Origin: Strigops habroptila | Taxonomy: Eukaryota > Chordata > Aves > Psittaciformes > Psittacidae | DNA: 64,000 bases | Reading direction: 5' to 3' | Assembly (NCBI RefSeq): GCF_004027225.2 | Contig: NC_044278.2 | Coordinates: forward strand, 53,893,411 to 53,957,410 | Part shown: piece after piece, positions 1 to 13,574 of the stretch | How positions within the stretch are numbered: the first letter of the stretch is position 1 | Layout: the number at the start of each line of letters is the position of its first letter | Translations under genes and position numbers: made by a program | Notes under the pieces: model-generated | The model's database searches: none | Seen by the model: only the letters and a program-made list of their open reading frames with translations | What the model was told of the DNA's origin: nothing

Positions 1-998
1 GGCACCCTTGTGGAAGCGGAGGCAAATCTGCGGACCCTGCGTGCTTGGAGGCTAGGGCCAGCTGGGGAGCAACAGCAAAAGCAAGAGTGCTTAAGAAGCA
101 GTGTGTCTCGGCTTGTATTTTGAGGGTCACTCTGAGAGCTTTTCCTCTGTCAAGTCCCCAGGAAGAGATGAGTAGGAAATACTTTCCTGCTCAGATATGA
201 GCAAGATGCTAATCTCATCACCTCTGCCAAGTCTTGAATCCCACAGTGACACACAGCAGCAGGAGCGCTGGTGACTGGGCAATTTTAATGGAGAACTCTG
301 GGTGGAGAAGGAACGAGAAAACGGGCTGTAAAATCTTCATGTTTGAAATCATGAGCCTAGGATCTAATTAAACCCCACTTTGATTAGCTCCCACATGGGG
401 CAGGCTCGGAATACCTTTATAAACAGTTGCCTCAGCTCAATGGATGCACAGCAGCTGAAGGAACCTGCACGCATGCGTTGTGTGTGTATGTGTATGTGTA
501 TGCATGTGCACATCAGGGCCAGATTAGGAGATCGCTACATTCAGTTTGCCCCTAGCTGCTTGTCACAGGCATTTCTTTACCTCTCCTCCAACATTTTATG
601 GGTTACACTGTTCTCCAGACTGTGCTTTGAGCTAGCTTTGTGGTCTGGCTCCTGACAAACTCACCAACAGCCCAGCAGAAAAGCATTTAATGAAGAAAGG
701 AGCACAAACGTCTTAATTTGTAGCAGCCAGAACAGCTATTTGAATCCACCCTTAAACCACTGTAATTTAGTGGTATTTTTGAGCCCTAGTATGAAAGAAA
801 ATAATGCAATTATGGAAACATTTGTGGTAGTGCATCTCTTGTAGAATTTTGGAAACATTCATAACAGAGCAAGTAGTTTTAGCAGATCTGCAAAAGATCA
901 TTTTTAGTAGAAAACAAAGCAGTCACCTACTGTGTAAGGAATTGTTTTCTTTAAAAGGTTGCAAATGGAGAAAGCCTTACCCAGACCATAAACATTAC
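1..998. other. Intron of gene C; no exon seen
   Basis: Searched on the minus strand for the D2 signature (N-F-x-C ... M-N-C-T-W) without success. Holds a short GT-rich microsatellite at about 480-515. Confidence 0.5.
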
Positions 999-1119
999 CT
1001 CCAGGGATAAAGGTGCAGGTTTTTGAGATGTTTGTGTTTGGCACTTCAATAGTAAGGAATACCCCTTTGTGCAGAGGCAGGTATAGTTCCACTGGAAACC
1101 TGCATAGTGGACTATCCAC
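999..1119 (-). CDS. CSF2RA: Gene C exon 3: second half of D1
   Basis: Acceptor TTTTTCAG after a pyrimidine tract, donor GTAATG (weak), 121 nt. Encodes SPLCRFPVELYLPLHKGVF and ends TFIPGG. The C-x-F and LHKGVF...EV pattern is that of CSF2RA D1. Ends phase 1, as D2 exons of genes A and B require. Confidence 0.78.
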
Positions 1120-2503
1120 CTGAAAAATGACATATTGATGTTTTATTTCTCTGTTTTTCCTCTGCTGGTGTTAGATGATGCTTGCTCTGGAAGTGCAGAA
1201 ACTCAGTTTGTAGGGCTAAAATTTCACGTGTATAGGTGTGTGGTTTAGTCTCAAGAGCTAACTCTCTACCACTTGAAGATGATATATAATAGTGCTGAGT
1301 GATCAAAAGCACAACTACAAAAAAAACTTTGCAGCTCAGGACTTGGGTGCTACACTAATGTGCAACTCTTAGAGAAGCCTAAGAGTACCCCAATAGCATA
1401 ACAGAAGGTGGTTGGTAAATAGGGGAACCACAATGGAACTTAATCAAAGGATTAAGCAAAATAGAAGTCCTTGTCTAACCTCTCCAGGGCCAGAAAGGTG
1501 TCTATGGCATTACACTTATAATCTTTAATAAAGTTGTAGTGTGGTTTTGTTATAGGTATTTCTATCTAAGGCATCTGCTTTGCTATGCTAAATAAGCCAT
1601 CTCTATCTCTCTTTCTGTAAAGCTTCCTACTTTTCTCTTTGGATGATGTGGGCTTACAGCATAACCAGAGCTACAGTCATGATCCAATTTACCGGGAAAC
1701 ATGTGAAGAACTGGAAATAATGAAAACCCATGGCAGTGTTTGGGAAACTAATTTTTTATTTGAAGGGTCTGTCTCAATTCTCTTGGAGTATCTCTTAGTC
1801 TTACAGCCCCTTTTTTCAGCAGCGACATCCCTAATCATAATGCAATATAGGTACAGTTCAGGCTATTGCTTCCTTTCTACTTTGGTGGCAGAACTTCAGT
1901 TCTGTCACCTTCATGCGCAGGATGTCCTCCTGCAGCAAATGCACCCTGGCATTGATGAAGCTTTCCACAGCCCCTGACAGATCAAGCTGTGGACTGCAAC
2001 CAATCACTGATCAGATTTTACCTGCAACTGATTCATTTTTCCAAAGTAAATAGATAAAAGGTAAAGAAAAAAGTGCAATTATTTATCTCAACGAATAGCA
2101 AGTTTACCTCTGTCTGTGTACTTTCCATGTCTCTGTCCATGATGGTACATTTGTACTTAGAGAAATTTTTACTGCTCTCCCAGGTCAGTTCCATTTTTCT
2201 CCAATTCATTTTCACATTTGTAATAGGTGATTCTTGTGCCTCTGCTGAAAGTGTTACAGAATAAGTTCAGTAAGGATAGGATGCCATTTTTGTTGAATGC
2301 AGAGTATAGTATCTGTCAGGCTTAAGATGGCAATTGCCAGATTAATTGCAAATATCTCTGATAAATGAAGAATTAAACCCCGTTTCTCAGATTACATCTG
2401 CGAAAACATACTTACACTCTATATACTGGATGTCAGCATGCAAGGGATAAAATAGCATCATACACCACCACATCATGCAAATGAGTCCAAGAGTATCAAA
2501 CAT
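999..2503 (-). CDS. CSF2RA: CSF2RA-like receptor gene C, 5' part only (signal peptide, D1); continues past left edge
   Basis: Alpha chain of the GM-CSF/IL-3/IL-5 receptor family, a type I membrane protein that binds cytokine and recruits the common beta chain. Three exons join in frame: signal exon 2416-2503 (29 codons, ends phase 1), D1a 2108-2244 (phase 0 end) and D1b 999-1119 (phase 1 end), all with GT-AG borders. D1a has PITNVKMNWRKMELTW, close to human CSF2RA and IL3RA D1. D1b has CRFP and LHKGVFLTIEV, which resembles human CSF2RA LHEGVTFEVHV. No stop codon or frameshift is seen. No D2 exon is visible in 1-998, so the rest lies outside the window. Which mammalian gene (CSF2RA or IL3RA) is the orthologue cannot be settled from D1 alone. 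Confidence 0.8.
2108..2244 (-). CDS. CSF2RA: Gene C exon 2: first half of D1
   Basis: Acceptor TTTCAG, donor GTAAAC, 137 nt. Encodes PITNVKMNWRKMELTW followed by NFSKYKC, the A-to-C strand region of the N-terminal fibronectin-like domain. The intron before it is 171 bp, the same length as the equivalent intron in gene A. Confidence 0.82.
2416..2503 (-). CDS. CSF2RA: Gene C exon 1: signal peptide
   Basis: Starts at the ATG at 2503 (MFDTLGLICMMWWCMML), a short N-region then a hydrophobic core, ending HADIQYIE plus one base before donor GTAAGT. Phase 1, matching the phase-1 acceptor of the next exon. Confidence 0.75.
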
Positions 2504-5500
2504 ATTTTCCTCTCTGGAAAGAGACAATGAATCCTTCAGGAAAAACAGGGGAAAAAAAAGGAAAAATAGAACAACAAACAACAAACAAACAAACAAAACC
2601 AAACAAAGAAAACCCTAAAAAACCAAACCAAACCAATATAAAGCAAAAAAACCCCAAAACAAAAAATAAAACCGAAAAATTATGCCAAAGTGTACTTTGG
2701 CTTCTGCAAAGATTTTTTTTTTTTTTTAATGGGAAAGTCAAGCAGAGGGTGCCTCAGAATGTCTGTCAGGCACCTCTTCTTTGAACGAACTGAATAGGCT
2801 CACTATTATCTATTACAACACAACAGCTTGAGATAGAAACCACAGGCTCTCATTATGATACATACACTCACTGTATTTGATGCAGTGACCATGATTTAGG
2901 ATTACAGTTTTCCCACATATATATCCTAACCATACCATCAGAAAGGCAGGTTTTCATGCTTTCTGACCCTGAGAACATCATTGCAGATTTTCCTAGTCAG
3001 TGCTCCAGTTTCTGCTGCAAAGTGACCATTTAGACTGGCTTTCAACCATTTGTTGAAGGCACCTTTTGTGAAGTGGGTGGTTCAGCTTTTGGTTGTATCA
3101 GGGTGTGGATGACTACTTTGTCAGTGCTCCATTAAAGCCAGTATCACCACCAGGCATGTTCAGAGCCTGTACCTGCTCCTGCCAACATCTGTGTGTGTGG
3201 AGTGCATGGAAAACATCTGTGAGTTCTGAACTGTCTAAGCAAAGCAGGAAGAGAAAGGTCTCAATCTTTGCCAGGTTCAGGCAGGAATTAAATGCTGACC
3301 TGCTTAGCATTTTTGACTATGGCAAATCTACAGTTTTGATTCAAAGTCTTTTGAGGCTGATTTCAAGATTTCATGTAGTTACACCTTACTAACTCTTAAA
3401 ATAATGTTTACAACAATGCCCTGAATCACTTTTTTTTTTTTTCTTTTTTCCTGGAGACAAAGATCAAAGCTGATTATAGGCATACTGTTGATTTTGTATA
3501 TGTTATTATTAATTTCAGTGTTATTTTCTGTCACCTTTTCTTCTTTTCTGACCTCAGATCAGCTAAGAACAGCTTTCCATTCAGAAAAGTACCTTAGAAG
3601 CTAGAATTTTTGTCAGCCTTTCCAAAGGCCATTTGGCATTTTAGCACTGGATAATCCTGGATTCAGCTGCTTTTCCATATTCTTGAATATCCCAAATAGC
3701 TGCATTTATCATAATGAAGGAATTTTTCATTTTTATATGTCATCACCCACTTTTCACCTCTTTTCATGGAAAACTGAATATATTTAAGAATGCCAATTGT
3801 TAGGTGTAGTTTACTGTATCCCACTATTAAATAAGGAACTTTTTTCCACACTTTCTCTGTTATTATTGGTTTTGGGTCCAGAAATTTTTTAATATTACAG
3901 TGGACATTATTAAACTTGTTTAATGATGTATCCAGGTTCGGATACATCAACTGCGGAGGGAGCATCTTCATGGCTTTGAAATTTTGAGGAAAACCTCTCA
4001 CCCTCCTCATTCCCATGGACCACTTCATGGAGACAGTCCCTCTAGCCCTGGTCAGCAGGAAAGTGAGCCTCAGGTGCATGCCACATGTCACTTTCTGGTT
4101 CTTCCTGTGTGCGCTGGGGGAGGACATGAGGAAGTGGGACGTCGAGCCCACTTTTAAACCAGAAGCTAGTGTATGCGAACCGAAGCAGAAGGCAGGTGGC
4201 AAGAAGGGATCCCCAAAGAAGCCCCACAACAGCTTAGTTGCTGTTGAGATGGAAGAAGGCAATCAGTGATCCCTCTGATGCAGAAGGACTGAAATCACCC
4301 TGATTCCGATGAAGGGACTTCTGGTCTGGCACTGCGAGGGTCAGACAGTGAATACTCTAACCAGGAATAGAGGGTCTCTGCCTTTGACCAGGAAGAGGAA
4401 AGGGGTGGCTGGGTTTACTGGGCCGTGTGTGTTTGAAGGCCTGGTATATCAGACCACAGAAGTAGAGGCTTCGGTAGAAACTGGAGCACAGTGTATCCTT
4501 GCTCCATTGCTTGCCTATTCTTCTATATTAATTTTCGTGGTCATTTCAGAGTGTTAATTTCAGACTGACTCCACTTACGGTAAAAGAAAAAACCCAGCCA
4601 GACCTTCCAAGCAAGTTGGAGTCTTGAATATTTGTAGGAGGTACCTCACATTTCATGGAAATTAGCTTGATGAGACCTGTCTGTCATGGTCTTCAGGAAT
4701 CAAACCAAGACAGGACACCATACTGGGATTGCAGCATACACAGACTCTTCACTGTCACCTGATACTTATCTGCTTATCTCTTGCAGCATCTATCACCATG
4801 CTACAGTAAGGATGTGGCCACAGCTGCTGGAAAGTGATACAGGAGAATCTTAAGTGCAAAGAGTATGGAGGGCTGGTCATGAAATGCTATGTGAGATACT
4901 GGTCTCATTATTTCCACTTTCTCATGCTCTCAGTGATCTCCCCGGTAATGCAGATATGAACCTCAAGACTTGTTGTCCTAGTCTGCCCCTTTTCATATAA
5001 GCATATTTTTTGCCATTTTGTACCATCTATTAGTTACTCTAAACCTTCTCTCCTTCCTTTCCTCATCCCACATTCCTTCTCAGGCATTTGTTTTCCTATT
5101 CTCTGGCAACTGCCCACCTTCCCTTTATAGCCTTTGCTTCATTCTTGTCATCTTCCTCATGACTCCTCTGCTTTCAAAATCTCCCTCATGCTTCCTACAC
5201 ATGACAGCAGCCCCGTAGTGTAAGCACTCTCCGCACTTTCTCATGGAAATGCTTGTTTGGAGCGCCGAGGAAGGAGTCATCTGCCTGCTTAGAGGAATAC
5301 TTGCTGGCACCATTGTCTCCAGGCTCTGGACATGTCATTGAGCTTGCAGTGGGAATAGCAAGGCCTGTAAGTGTTCACTTTCCTCATAAGAAATGACCAT
5401 TTCCTTTGACCACAGCACTAGGGTGGTTTGCTTCCCACAGGATTTGTGTTTCACAGTTGACTTTCAAAGTAAATTACACAAGACAGGATCAGTGTTGGGT

Positions 5501-7554
5501 TGTGCCTATGTTCTCTCCATCGCTCCAGCTGAATAGCCAGATCCCCTGGCTTTTCTCTGGCCTGCAGGCAGAATAAAAGATATAGGAGCTGTGGTGAGCC
5601 CTAAGCTGTTTACCTGAGTGATCCATACCTTCTGACCAGTGGCCAAGCAAATGGCTCCAGTACCACATCTGTAGAAGCTTTTCTGTCTCCACCCTCTCCT
5701 AGACTGGTCTTTCACAGACAGATGTGGTATAAATCCCTCTGCTCTGAACAGACCTCAGTATTGAACGTTTCAGAAAGAACACACGTCTAACTGGTTGGGA
5801 GTGTTGTTTAGAGGATCGGACCAGAAGAAACATACATATTCTTGTGTTAGTGGTATATTTCCTCATATTTCGTTTATATAGGAAGTAATATAGAATTTAT
5901 TAGGATGAAAACCCCTGCCCTTAACTCTGCTTGTTTCTACTTTGCTGCTTTCCTTTTTTTCCCCTGGCCAGCCTCACAAGTGCCTTGACCTCACAGCATA
6001 TGTCTACCCTGCTACACTGGGGAGGGCCCCAGAGGGGGCTGCAGCACCTGGTTTGCACACTCCTCGATTCTTAAGTCACTCTCTAGTTCTCTCCAAGGCA
6101 GGTTTGCTATAAACCTGATCTATCCACCTAAGTTGTGTGAATGTAAACCAGCCAGTGATACCAGGCCTTGGAGCTTTCTCTTATTTAGAGGTATGTGCAT
6201 GTGCATAGACTGTATGTTTAATTTTTTCACTAGCAAGATCCTACCAAGGAAAACATTTCTAAACTTATTATCTAATGTTATTAGAGGTATGATGTGTCCT
6301 ACTTGGCAGCAGTGATCATATCCCTCATAAACTGGATGATAGCAAACATAAGTCTGTCACTGAAATCCGGGAAATAAACTTTCTAACCAGAATGACAGGT
6401 TAGCAGGGTGATATTACTTTATTATTGTACTGGGTGCATGGGGGATTGCTCTGCCTAACATGCACACTGAGAAGAGACAGTTTACAGCTTATATATCTTC
6501 ATTATATACATATTCATTAGAATTCCGTGAAATGCCCACCCAATTTTCATTACTCATTCATATGGCAATTTGAGTAGATAACGCTGTGGCACAGGCACTG
6601 TAAATTTTGAGGATCGGTCTCTGGGGGTCGTGGTGGTCATTTGGGGAGAAATACCCTTATTCATTTTAGCCTTTTATGGAAATCTGTTAGAGACATTGGA
6701 ATGTGTTTAGTCTTTCCAATTAACTACATGTTCTTGTTTTGTCTAATTTACGACCCTGAGAGACTCCTTGAGTTGTTTTCTTTCGCAGCCATTTACCTAT
6801 TTCTCAGGCTTTGCCAACAGGAGGAAGGCCTATGTTGGTTTGAGAGAAGACATCTGGATCTCTTGTTGAATGCCTTCCTTATCTCTATAGCCTCTATACA
6901 CAGTAAAATTCTAGTTTAAGAATCCTTGCAGCCCTAAGTCTCTGTATTTAGTGAAATACTTATTTAATTTGGTGTCAAGTCCATTTGGTCTTTTGTAGCA
7001 AGACAAGGTCAAAGTTAGTTTGCTCTAGAATGATCTCTGTACCAATGTGTCAGAAGAAAAATACGGTCACATTTAAAAGCTGTGGTACATCTATAGTAGT
7101 TTTTATAGAAAACGTCCATTAAATAATGACTTACGCACTTTCAATTCTTAGTTTGTACATTCTGTTGTCTTCACTTTTAGGAAGACTCCACTGTGAGTGG
7201 AGTTTGCTACCACAAAATGTCACCTGAGACCAAGGTTCTTCAGTTCTAATTCCCAGCTTTGCCAGTGACTATTTTCTTGAAAGGCTCTGGGAAAGTTACT
7301 CCTGCCCCTGGTGCACTTCTAGAAATGAAAAATTGAATTTTACTTGTAGGGTAATATGAGGATAAACTGATGCTTATACATTGGAGAGTATCAAACACTT
7401 GCTAACTGTACCAGGAAGCATAGAAATAGGAATAAAAACCTGAAAATGCATATCAGGTAATGAAATATTACTTGCAAATTGCTGGCTAAGTAAAACTTTC
7501 CCAGAACTGGTTCAGTCTTTAGATCAGTATTTTGATTATTGTACATGATACAGA
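2504..7554. other. Intergenic or 5' flank of gene C; no convincing gene
   Basis: Contains an A-rich simple repeat (about 2550-2680, CAAA/AACC units) next to exon 1 of gene C, a T-run at 3430, and an unassigned open frame at 4.0-4.3 kb listed separately. No splice-linked exons were recognised. The promoter of gene C should lie in the first kilobase, but no clear TATA or CpG-rich segment is visible. Confidence 0.45.
3988..4269 (+). pseudogene. Unassigned open frame, possible retrocopy fragment
   Basis: The frame encodes MDHFMETVPLALVSRKV, then FWFFLCALGEDMRKWDVEP, a Lys-rich stretch GGKKGSPKKP and EMEEGNQ before TGA. The composition (hydrophobic segment then a charged C-terminus ending at a stop) looks more protein-like than the surrounding sequence. 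The same frame upstream is broken by a TGA at 3985. I do not recognise the family; it may be the 3' end of a processed pseudogene or simply chance. Confidence 0.25.
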
Positions 7555-8350
7555 ACTGGGAGAAGTGGTTGATATACCACTGTTCCATTTCAAAGGGACC
7601 TGGACAGGCTGCAGAAACGGGCTGACAATAATCTGAAATTCAGCAAGGGAAATGCTGAGTCCTGCACCTGGGGAAGAACTACCCTGATACCAGCACAGGC
7701 TGAGGACAACCTGCTGGAAAGCAGCTTGGCAGAGACAGCCCTGGGAGTCCTCAAGCTGACCATGAGCCACCAATGTGCCCTGGAAGAAAAGAAAGCCAAG
7801 GGCATCCTGGGCTGCATTAGGCTGAGTGTTGCCAGCAGGTCAAGGGAGGTGATCCTAGACTGCTGGGTCCAGTTCTGGGATTCCCAGTACAAGAAAGATA
7901 CAGAGCTACTGGAGAGAGCCTAGTGAAGATCCACAAAGATTATTAAGGGATCTGACATGAGAAGAGTCTGAGAAAGCTGAGACTGTGCAGCCCGGAGAGA
8001 TGAAGGCTCAGGGACATCTTATTCATGTGTATAAATACCTAACTGGGGGGAGTAAGGAAGATGGAGCCAGACTCTGTTCAATGGTGCCCAGTGACCAGAT
8101 AAGAAGCAATAGGTGAAAACTGAAATAATGCAAATTCAATGTAAACACAAGAAAACACTTTCTACTGTGAGGGCAGCCAACCACTGCATCAGGTTTTTCA
8201 AGGGGGTTGTAGAGCCTTCTGCATTAGAGATACTGACTAGACAAAGCCCTGAGAAACCTACAGTAGCTGACCCTGCACTGAGCAAGATGTGGAACAGGAC
8301 AATGCACAGAAGCGCCTTCCAGCCTCAACCATCCCAAGATTCTGTGATTT
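7555..8350 (+). mobile_element. CR1 LINE fragment
   Basis: Typical avian CR1 3' segment: 'agggacctggacaggctg', 'ggcatcctgggctgcatta' and a 3' end 'cccaagattctgtgatt'. 5'-truncated; coding frames decayed. Confidence 0.85.
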
Positions 8351-10648
8351 ACTTTTTTCAAGAAATGGAAATCCACATTAGTTAGATTAACTTATAGAAA
8401 GGGTACAGAGAATAGCATTTCTTTCACTTATTACAAAATAAATGTCAGATAATAAATGTCAAATAACACAACAGACATCAGAGACATTTCATAGTCTTCC
8501 CTGAATGTTGCAGAAATCTTTAGAAATTTTATATATACATAGATTTACAGTTTTAATCAAATAGGCTAAAATATCACCAAAATTTTGCCTAGGCTTTCTT
8601 AAGCAGGAAGCTAATCCTTATTTTGTACATGTGCTAGCATAACTGTGCCTAACTTAATCCTTGGCAAACATTTGTATTCTGCCCAAAATCTTCTGTGGCA
8701 CAAGAAAATCAATAAAGAACATAGAGAGACATACCTCCTCTTATAAAACCTCTCCTCCTGTATCTTGTTTGATTTGGGATCACAGAGGCAAGGACGCTTG
8801 AACTTGTAGTTGTGGTCATGCAGGCGTCAGTAAGTATTTTGCTCTGCCGGTTAACGTTTTTTGCTGCATGCCAGTATTAAACAACAAATGCTGCAAGTCA
8901 GAAAGTGACTCAGTTTATCATTTCCCTTACTGCTTTTGAACTTCCTTACATTTCCTAATTTGCAGATGTTAGCGATTTCACGGGAACTGATCACGCAACT
9001 ATCCCTTCCTGTTATGTTGGATGAACTGAGCACTAATAGTCACAATATGCAAACCCATTATACAAAAATACATAAATACTCTGTAGTCATAGTTCATGAA
9101 TATGGTCATAGAAACATCTCTCCTAAAAATAAACACATTTTCATAAATAATGAGTTCTGGAAATAACAGCAGTGTTGTGTGACTAGGCCATGTTCAAAGT
9201 GCTTACAACATGGCCATTTATTTCTGTCAGGACCTGACTGCCTGTACACATTGATTATGACTGCTGCACCAGTCCAGAAGGTTCTTCTTTGAGAAAGATC
9301 AATCCTTGGCATGTATTTGCAAACAGCCAAGAAAATTATGTCTTGCATATTTATGGGCAAAGAAATGGCAAGGAAAGTATCAGATCCAAATTTCTGAACT
9401 TTCTCACTCTCTGGTGGTTATGGGTTGATTTTGCTTGGTTTATTTAGGCTACAATATTGTGGTTTAGGTGCGAAAGTGTCCGTATATTCAAATTAAAAGA
9501 AAATATCCAAAGCATTTATTGAATTTGGTAATGCCAAGTTTGCAAAAGACTTTGTAGTCGTATAAATAGAGAGTGTAAGCCACAATGTTTGCTTTAACTT
9601 CCAGCAGCTTTAGATGTGGCTCTGTGTTGTGCTGAGTGTTACCCACTTCCCATATTGTTTCACATGATATCTGGCATGCAGATATGTAATCTTCATGTAA
9701 TAGGTTCTCTTTATTTCTTGCTGTTCTTGAACATGTGTAGCAAGAGTGATTTTAATTGCTGCCTATATTCCACTCCCAACACAGGCACAATAGCAGTAAG
9801 GTGAAGAATTCCCCAGGCGTCTTAGGAGTGAGGCAGGATCCTTACTAGTTAGTCTGTTAGAGAAAGAACTGTTCTTAACCCTGCTTTCTTTGAAGCAAAA
9901 TTGTTTGTTGGGGTTTTTTGTTTGGGTTTTTTTTTTTGTTTGGTGTTTTTTGGTTTGATTTGGTTTGGGTTTTTTTTGTTTGTTTTGTTTTTGCTATCGT
10001 ATGCGCTCGGATCCGCCAATAGCAAATTACTTCACAGACATTTCAAATTTTAGATGTCATTGCTTTTCAGTTCACATTGCTCAAGGTCTTGCCCACCTTT
10101 ACCCAGCGGATCCCACCAGCCACCTCAGTGACCATGACCACCTTGTGTAATTTTTCTATAGAACCATTCTCCTGTGTCACACTAATTTGTGTTGCAGAAT
10201 GTGTGATTACAAACACCACAAAGTGTGTGTCAGTATGCCTGATTAATTCTGGTAAAGAGATTTGTGTCCTGTTGTGATGACATGTTTGGCCAGGCTCTGA
10301 GTAATCTGAAGGTGGTTTTATAGTGTCATCTGACCAGTACCTTCAGGCTGCCCAAACAGCAGCGGAATTAGTTTTAACTGACCCTTTTTAAACTCTAGTC
10401 TGGACTAATTCATCAGGGCTCTGTGTGCACCAGCTGGCACAGCCACTCTTACCCCTCTTCTTGGCATCTGGCTGCCTGTGAGCCTGCACTGGGTGGTGTG
10501 GATGGGCCCTGGTTGGGGAGGGCACAGCCCTGCTGCCCCCATGGACAATCCCAGGACTGTGACTCTACTGGGGACCAGCTTCCTTCAAGACATAGGAAAT
10601 CTTTTGAGTTCCCCTTCAGCAGGCCCTCCTGAGATGACAGGGAATGGT
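8351..10648. other. Intergenic; nothing coding seen
   Basis: AT-rich unique sequence. At 9900-9993 there is a T/G-rich low-complexity tract of TTTGG/GTTTT units. Confidence 0.5.
9900..9993. repeat. T/G-rich low-complexity tract
   Basis: TTTG and GGTTT units without a fixed period. Confidence 0.8.
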
Positions 10649-10651
10649 CAC

Positions 10652-10830
10652 AGAATCATAGAATCATAGAATCATAGAACAGTTAGGGTTGGAAACGTCC
10701 TTAAAATCGTCTAGTTCCAACCCCCCTGCCATGGGCAGGGACACCACACACTAAACCATGTCACTCAAGACTCCATCCAACCTGGCCTTGAACACTGCCA
10801 GGGATGGAGCATTCACAGCTTCAACAGTCA
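10652..10830 (-). mobile_element. CR1 LINE 3' end, antisense
   Basis: Begins with three tandem copies of 'gaatcatagaatcata', the CR1 3'-terminal repeat in reverse, followed by 'ggttggaaacgtcc' and the reverse of the CR1 3' UTR. Confidence 0.9.
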
Positions 10831-11414
10831 TCTCAATAGCTTGTGAACTGCCACAGTCTACAGCCTAGTGTTTCTGATAGGCCAGCAGTGATTTTGGTTT
10901 TATTTAATATGTTGTTCTGTGGTTTATTCTAGTTCAGTATTGGAAATGTCAGCAGCTGAGACTCCCCCTAGAGTAGTCAGGGGTGGGCGGAGAGTCTCCG
11001 GTTCCTCCAAGAAAGCCCCTTCCAGCACCAGAGCTTTTGGTCCAAGCGTGGAGTGGGCTACTGGGATCTCTTGCAGCTGGTGTTACACACTGTTGATGTA
11101 GATGTTGCTAGCCAATTCATCAATAATTTGTCGGTTTAGCATTCGTGGCATTAGGAGGAGGTCTGAGAAAAACACCAGGCTAACAAAAGCTTCAGAAATG
11201 TTACCAACCAAGAAAGCAGTAGATGGAACAATTTTGTCATATCCTTCAAGAAGTTGTCAAATGTTGTATGACGCTGTTTCATAACAGACTAAGAAGCGCT
11301 GCTGTTATGCAGAGAGTTCTGGGAAATGCACAGCACTATTTTTCAAAACACTGTTTTTGAAAAAGCTATTTTACAATAATGATATGTTTTTACCTTTTCT
11401 TCTTCTACACAATG

Positions 11415-11850
11415 TAAATTCAAGTGAGCATTGGATGATTTCAAGGTTCCTTTTGGACTATTCCTTCAGCCTGTCTGGGTCCCTCTGGATGGGAGTCCTT
11501 GTCTTGAGCAAATCAGCTGGTCACCCCTATTTGGTGTCTTCTGCAAACATGGTGACAATGCACTCCATCACCTCTTACTGGTCATTGACAAAGATGTAAA
11601 ACTGGATAGGTTCCAGAATAGACCCCTTTGGTACCCCACTTTTCACAGGCATTTACTCTTGGTAAAATCATACTGATTGTTCCCAATGACCTTCTTCTCC
11701 TTAATGTGCCCGGAAATGTGCTCCAAGAGGATTCGCACCATGAGTTTTCCAGGTTGATAGGCCTATGACTTCTCTGGGTTGAACTTTAGGCCTTTTTTTA
11801 AACATGGGTGTAACACCTTTCCTCAACAAGTTGGAAGCATGTTAACCCTT
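11415..11850 (-). mobile_element. CR1-related fragment, antisense
   Basis: 'cagcctgtctgggtccctctggatgg', 'ggttccagaatagacccctttggtaccccact' and 'aaacatgggtgtaacacctttcc' match the antisense of an avian CR1 segment as I know it. Boundaries are approximate. Confidence 0.65.
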
Positions 11851-13574
11851 TCCAGGATAAAACAGGAAGCAGTTTGTTTAGCTTCTATTTAACAAGACCA
11901 TAATGCCAGCTTCTCAGTATCTTGATATTTTCGTTGTTATACTTTCCTATTCTCTTCCTGACAGAGAGCCACTGAATGGTTCACAGCTCATGGCTAGGTT
12001 TTGGTGGATTAAACCCAAACTATGCTTCACTGATAATTTTGCCCAAGGGGAACAATATTGTGAAAGGTTGTATAAACTAGTGTAGTCTAATACAACCCAA
12101 TCACTCTTTCAGCAGGTGATTGTGAGCATTTCAACTCTGGCCACTGCTGCATGCTGAGAGAATTAGAAAGATGGTTTACACGTGTGTACAGCATGAACTC
12201 AGCCTCATTAAGAAATTGACCTTGTTTGATTTGCTGTGAAAAGCTTCCCAGGTGATTCTTTGACCAAAAGGCAATCATTAACTTTGTCTGCTAAGGCAGT
12301 AGCAATATACCAATAGCTGTTTGCATCCAGCTACTGTAGAAAATAGTGTGGGCTATGTCCTTGGGCTGCTCTGGTAACCGGAAGACTCTCAGCACTGGAA
12401 CGTGTCCAGGAACAACTGTTCCCAGCATTGGTTTGGCCAGGATTTGCAAGCAATGTCCTGAACAACTCCTGGACATAGTCCAGAAGTTAGCTCAGGTCAG
12501 GGCTAATTTCTAAAGGCAGTTTACATGTGTCCACCTTATTTAAGGGTTTAATAAAATGTATCTGGGCTCTTACATGGCAATTGGCCTCAATGCAAGAAAG
12601 TAGTCTTGGGAGTATTTAGTCTAATAATCGAATGTCTAGTATCATTATAAAATTGGCCTAATAATCAAATAGCTATGTTCAAATGTCTAGTATAGAAATC
12701 TCAGCCTTTGAGTCTCAGAGAGAAAAGTCATTTTACAGCAAAGCCTGATGTGTCAGTGATTCCTCACACAATTATGAAAAACATCGTGAGACCTCCAAAA
12801 TCTGAATCTCAAAGACCAAAAGAAACAGCAAGATATATGAGTTGTCAAAATAAATGGGGCTACTCAGAAGATAAAGTTCCTTTTCTTGTGAATGAAAGTG
12901 CTCAAAGGCTAATTCTGTTAAGAGGAGAAACTGCTGAGCATTTTCTCTTTGAGTATTAAGACCACCTTAGAAGTCAAGGTGAGCTTCCAGCATTGTATCC
13001 TCAGGTAGAAACAAGTAGATGGTTCACTAACCAGCCATCCAAACTGGGGAATCAGGTGACAAGGCTTTTCTGGTATAACACCAGATCAAGGCTGAGCCTT
13101 GCATGGAATTAGACTTTCAACCGAAGATGGAAGCTTTGTCCGTGCCCTGATATTACCTGTTCAAAGTCCAACTTTTTTGCTGGAATATGCTTCTTTCCCA
13201 AAGGAAGGAACCCAGAAATGAAATTATACCAGTAAAATAGAGTTTGTTGCTGTGCTCCTGATCTCTATGAATTGTATCAAGAGATGCCCCAGGAGGTGAG
13301 AGTATTTGCCTCTATATATCTTCTATGCTGCCCTCACGGTCTCAACTGACTACTTAGCTCTTACAAAGGCTTATGTTGAAGAAGATGCTTCTGAGTCAAG
13401 TGCAAGAGGGATGTTTTATTCAATAGCTCTCTAGGCAACTACCAGTACATAGTAAGACTTCAGTTCTCCCAGTTGCTTTAAGTGTACAAATAGATACCAT
13501 TGTTTCATGACAGGGATTTAGAAAGAGTAAACAGCTTTGACAAGAACCATTTAGAGAAATATTTAAAGAAATAT
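11851..13574. other. Intergenic; nothing coding seen
   Basis: Unique AT-rich sequence between CR1 fragments, with imperfect short repeats near 12605-12695 ('taataatcgaatgtctagtat' type units). Confidence 0.4.

Noticed and set aside
1905-1985. Minus-strand FINARVHLLQEDIL frame as second D1 exon of gene C
   Set aside because: The exon at 999-1119 has better splice sites and a clear CSF2RA D1 pattern; this one lacks a phase-1 donor.
3663-4262. 199-codon open frame on the minus strand, the longest in the window
   Set aside because: No domain, no splice context, and it runs antisense to a frame that looks more protein-like. Length alone is compatible with chance.
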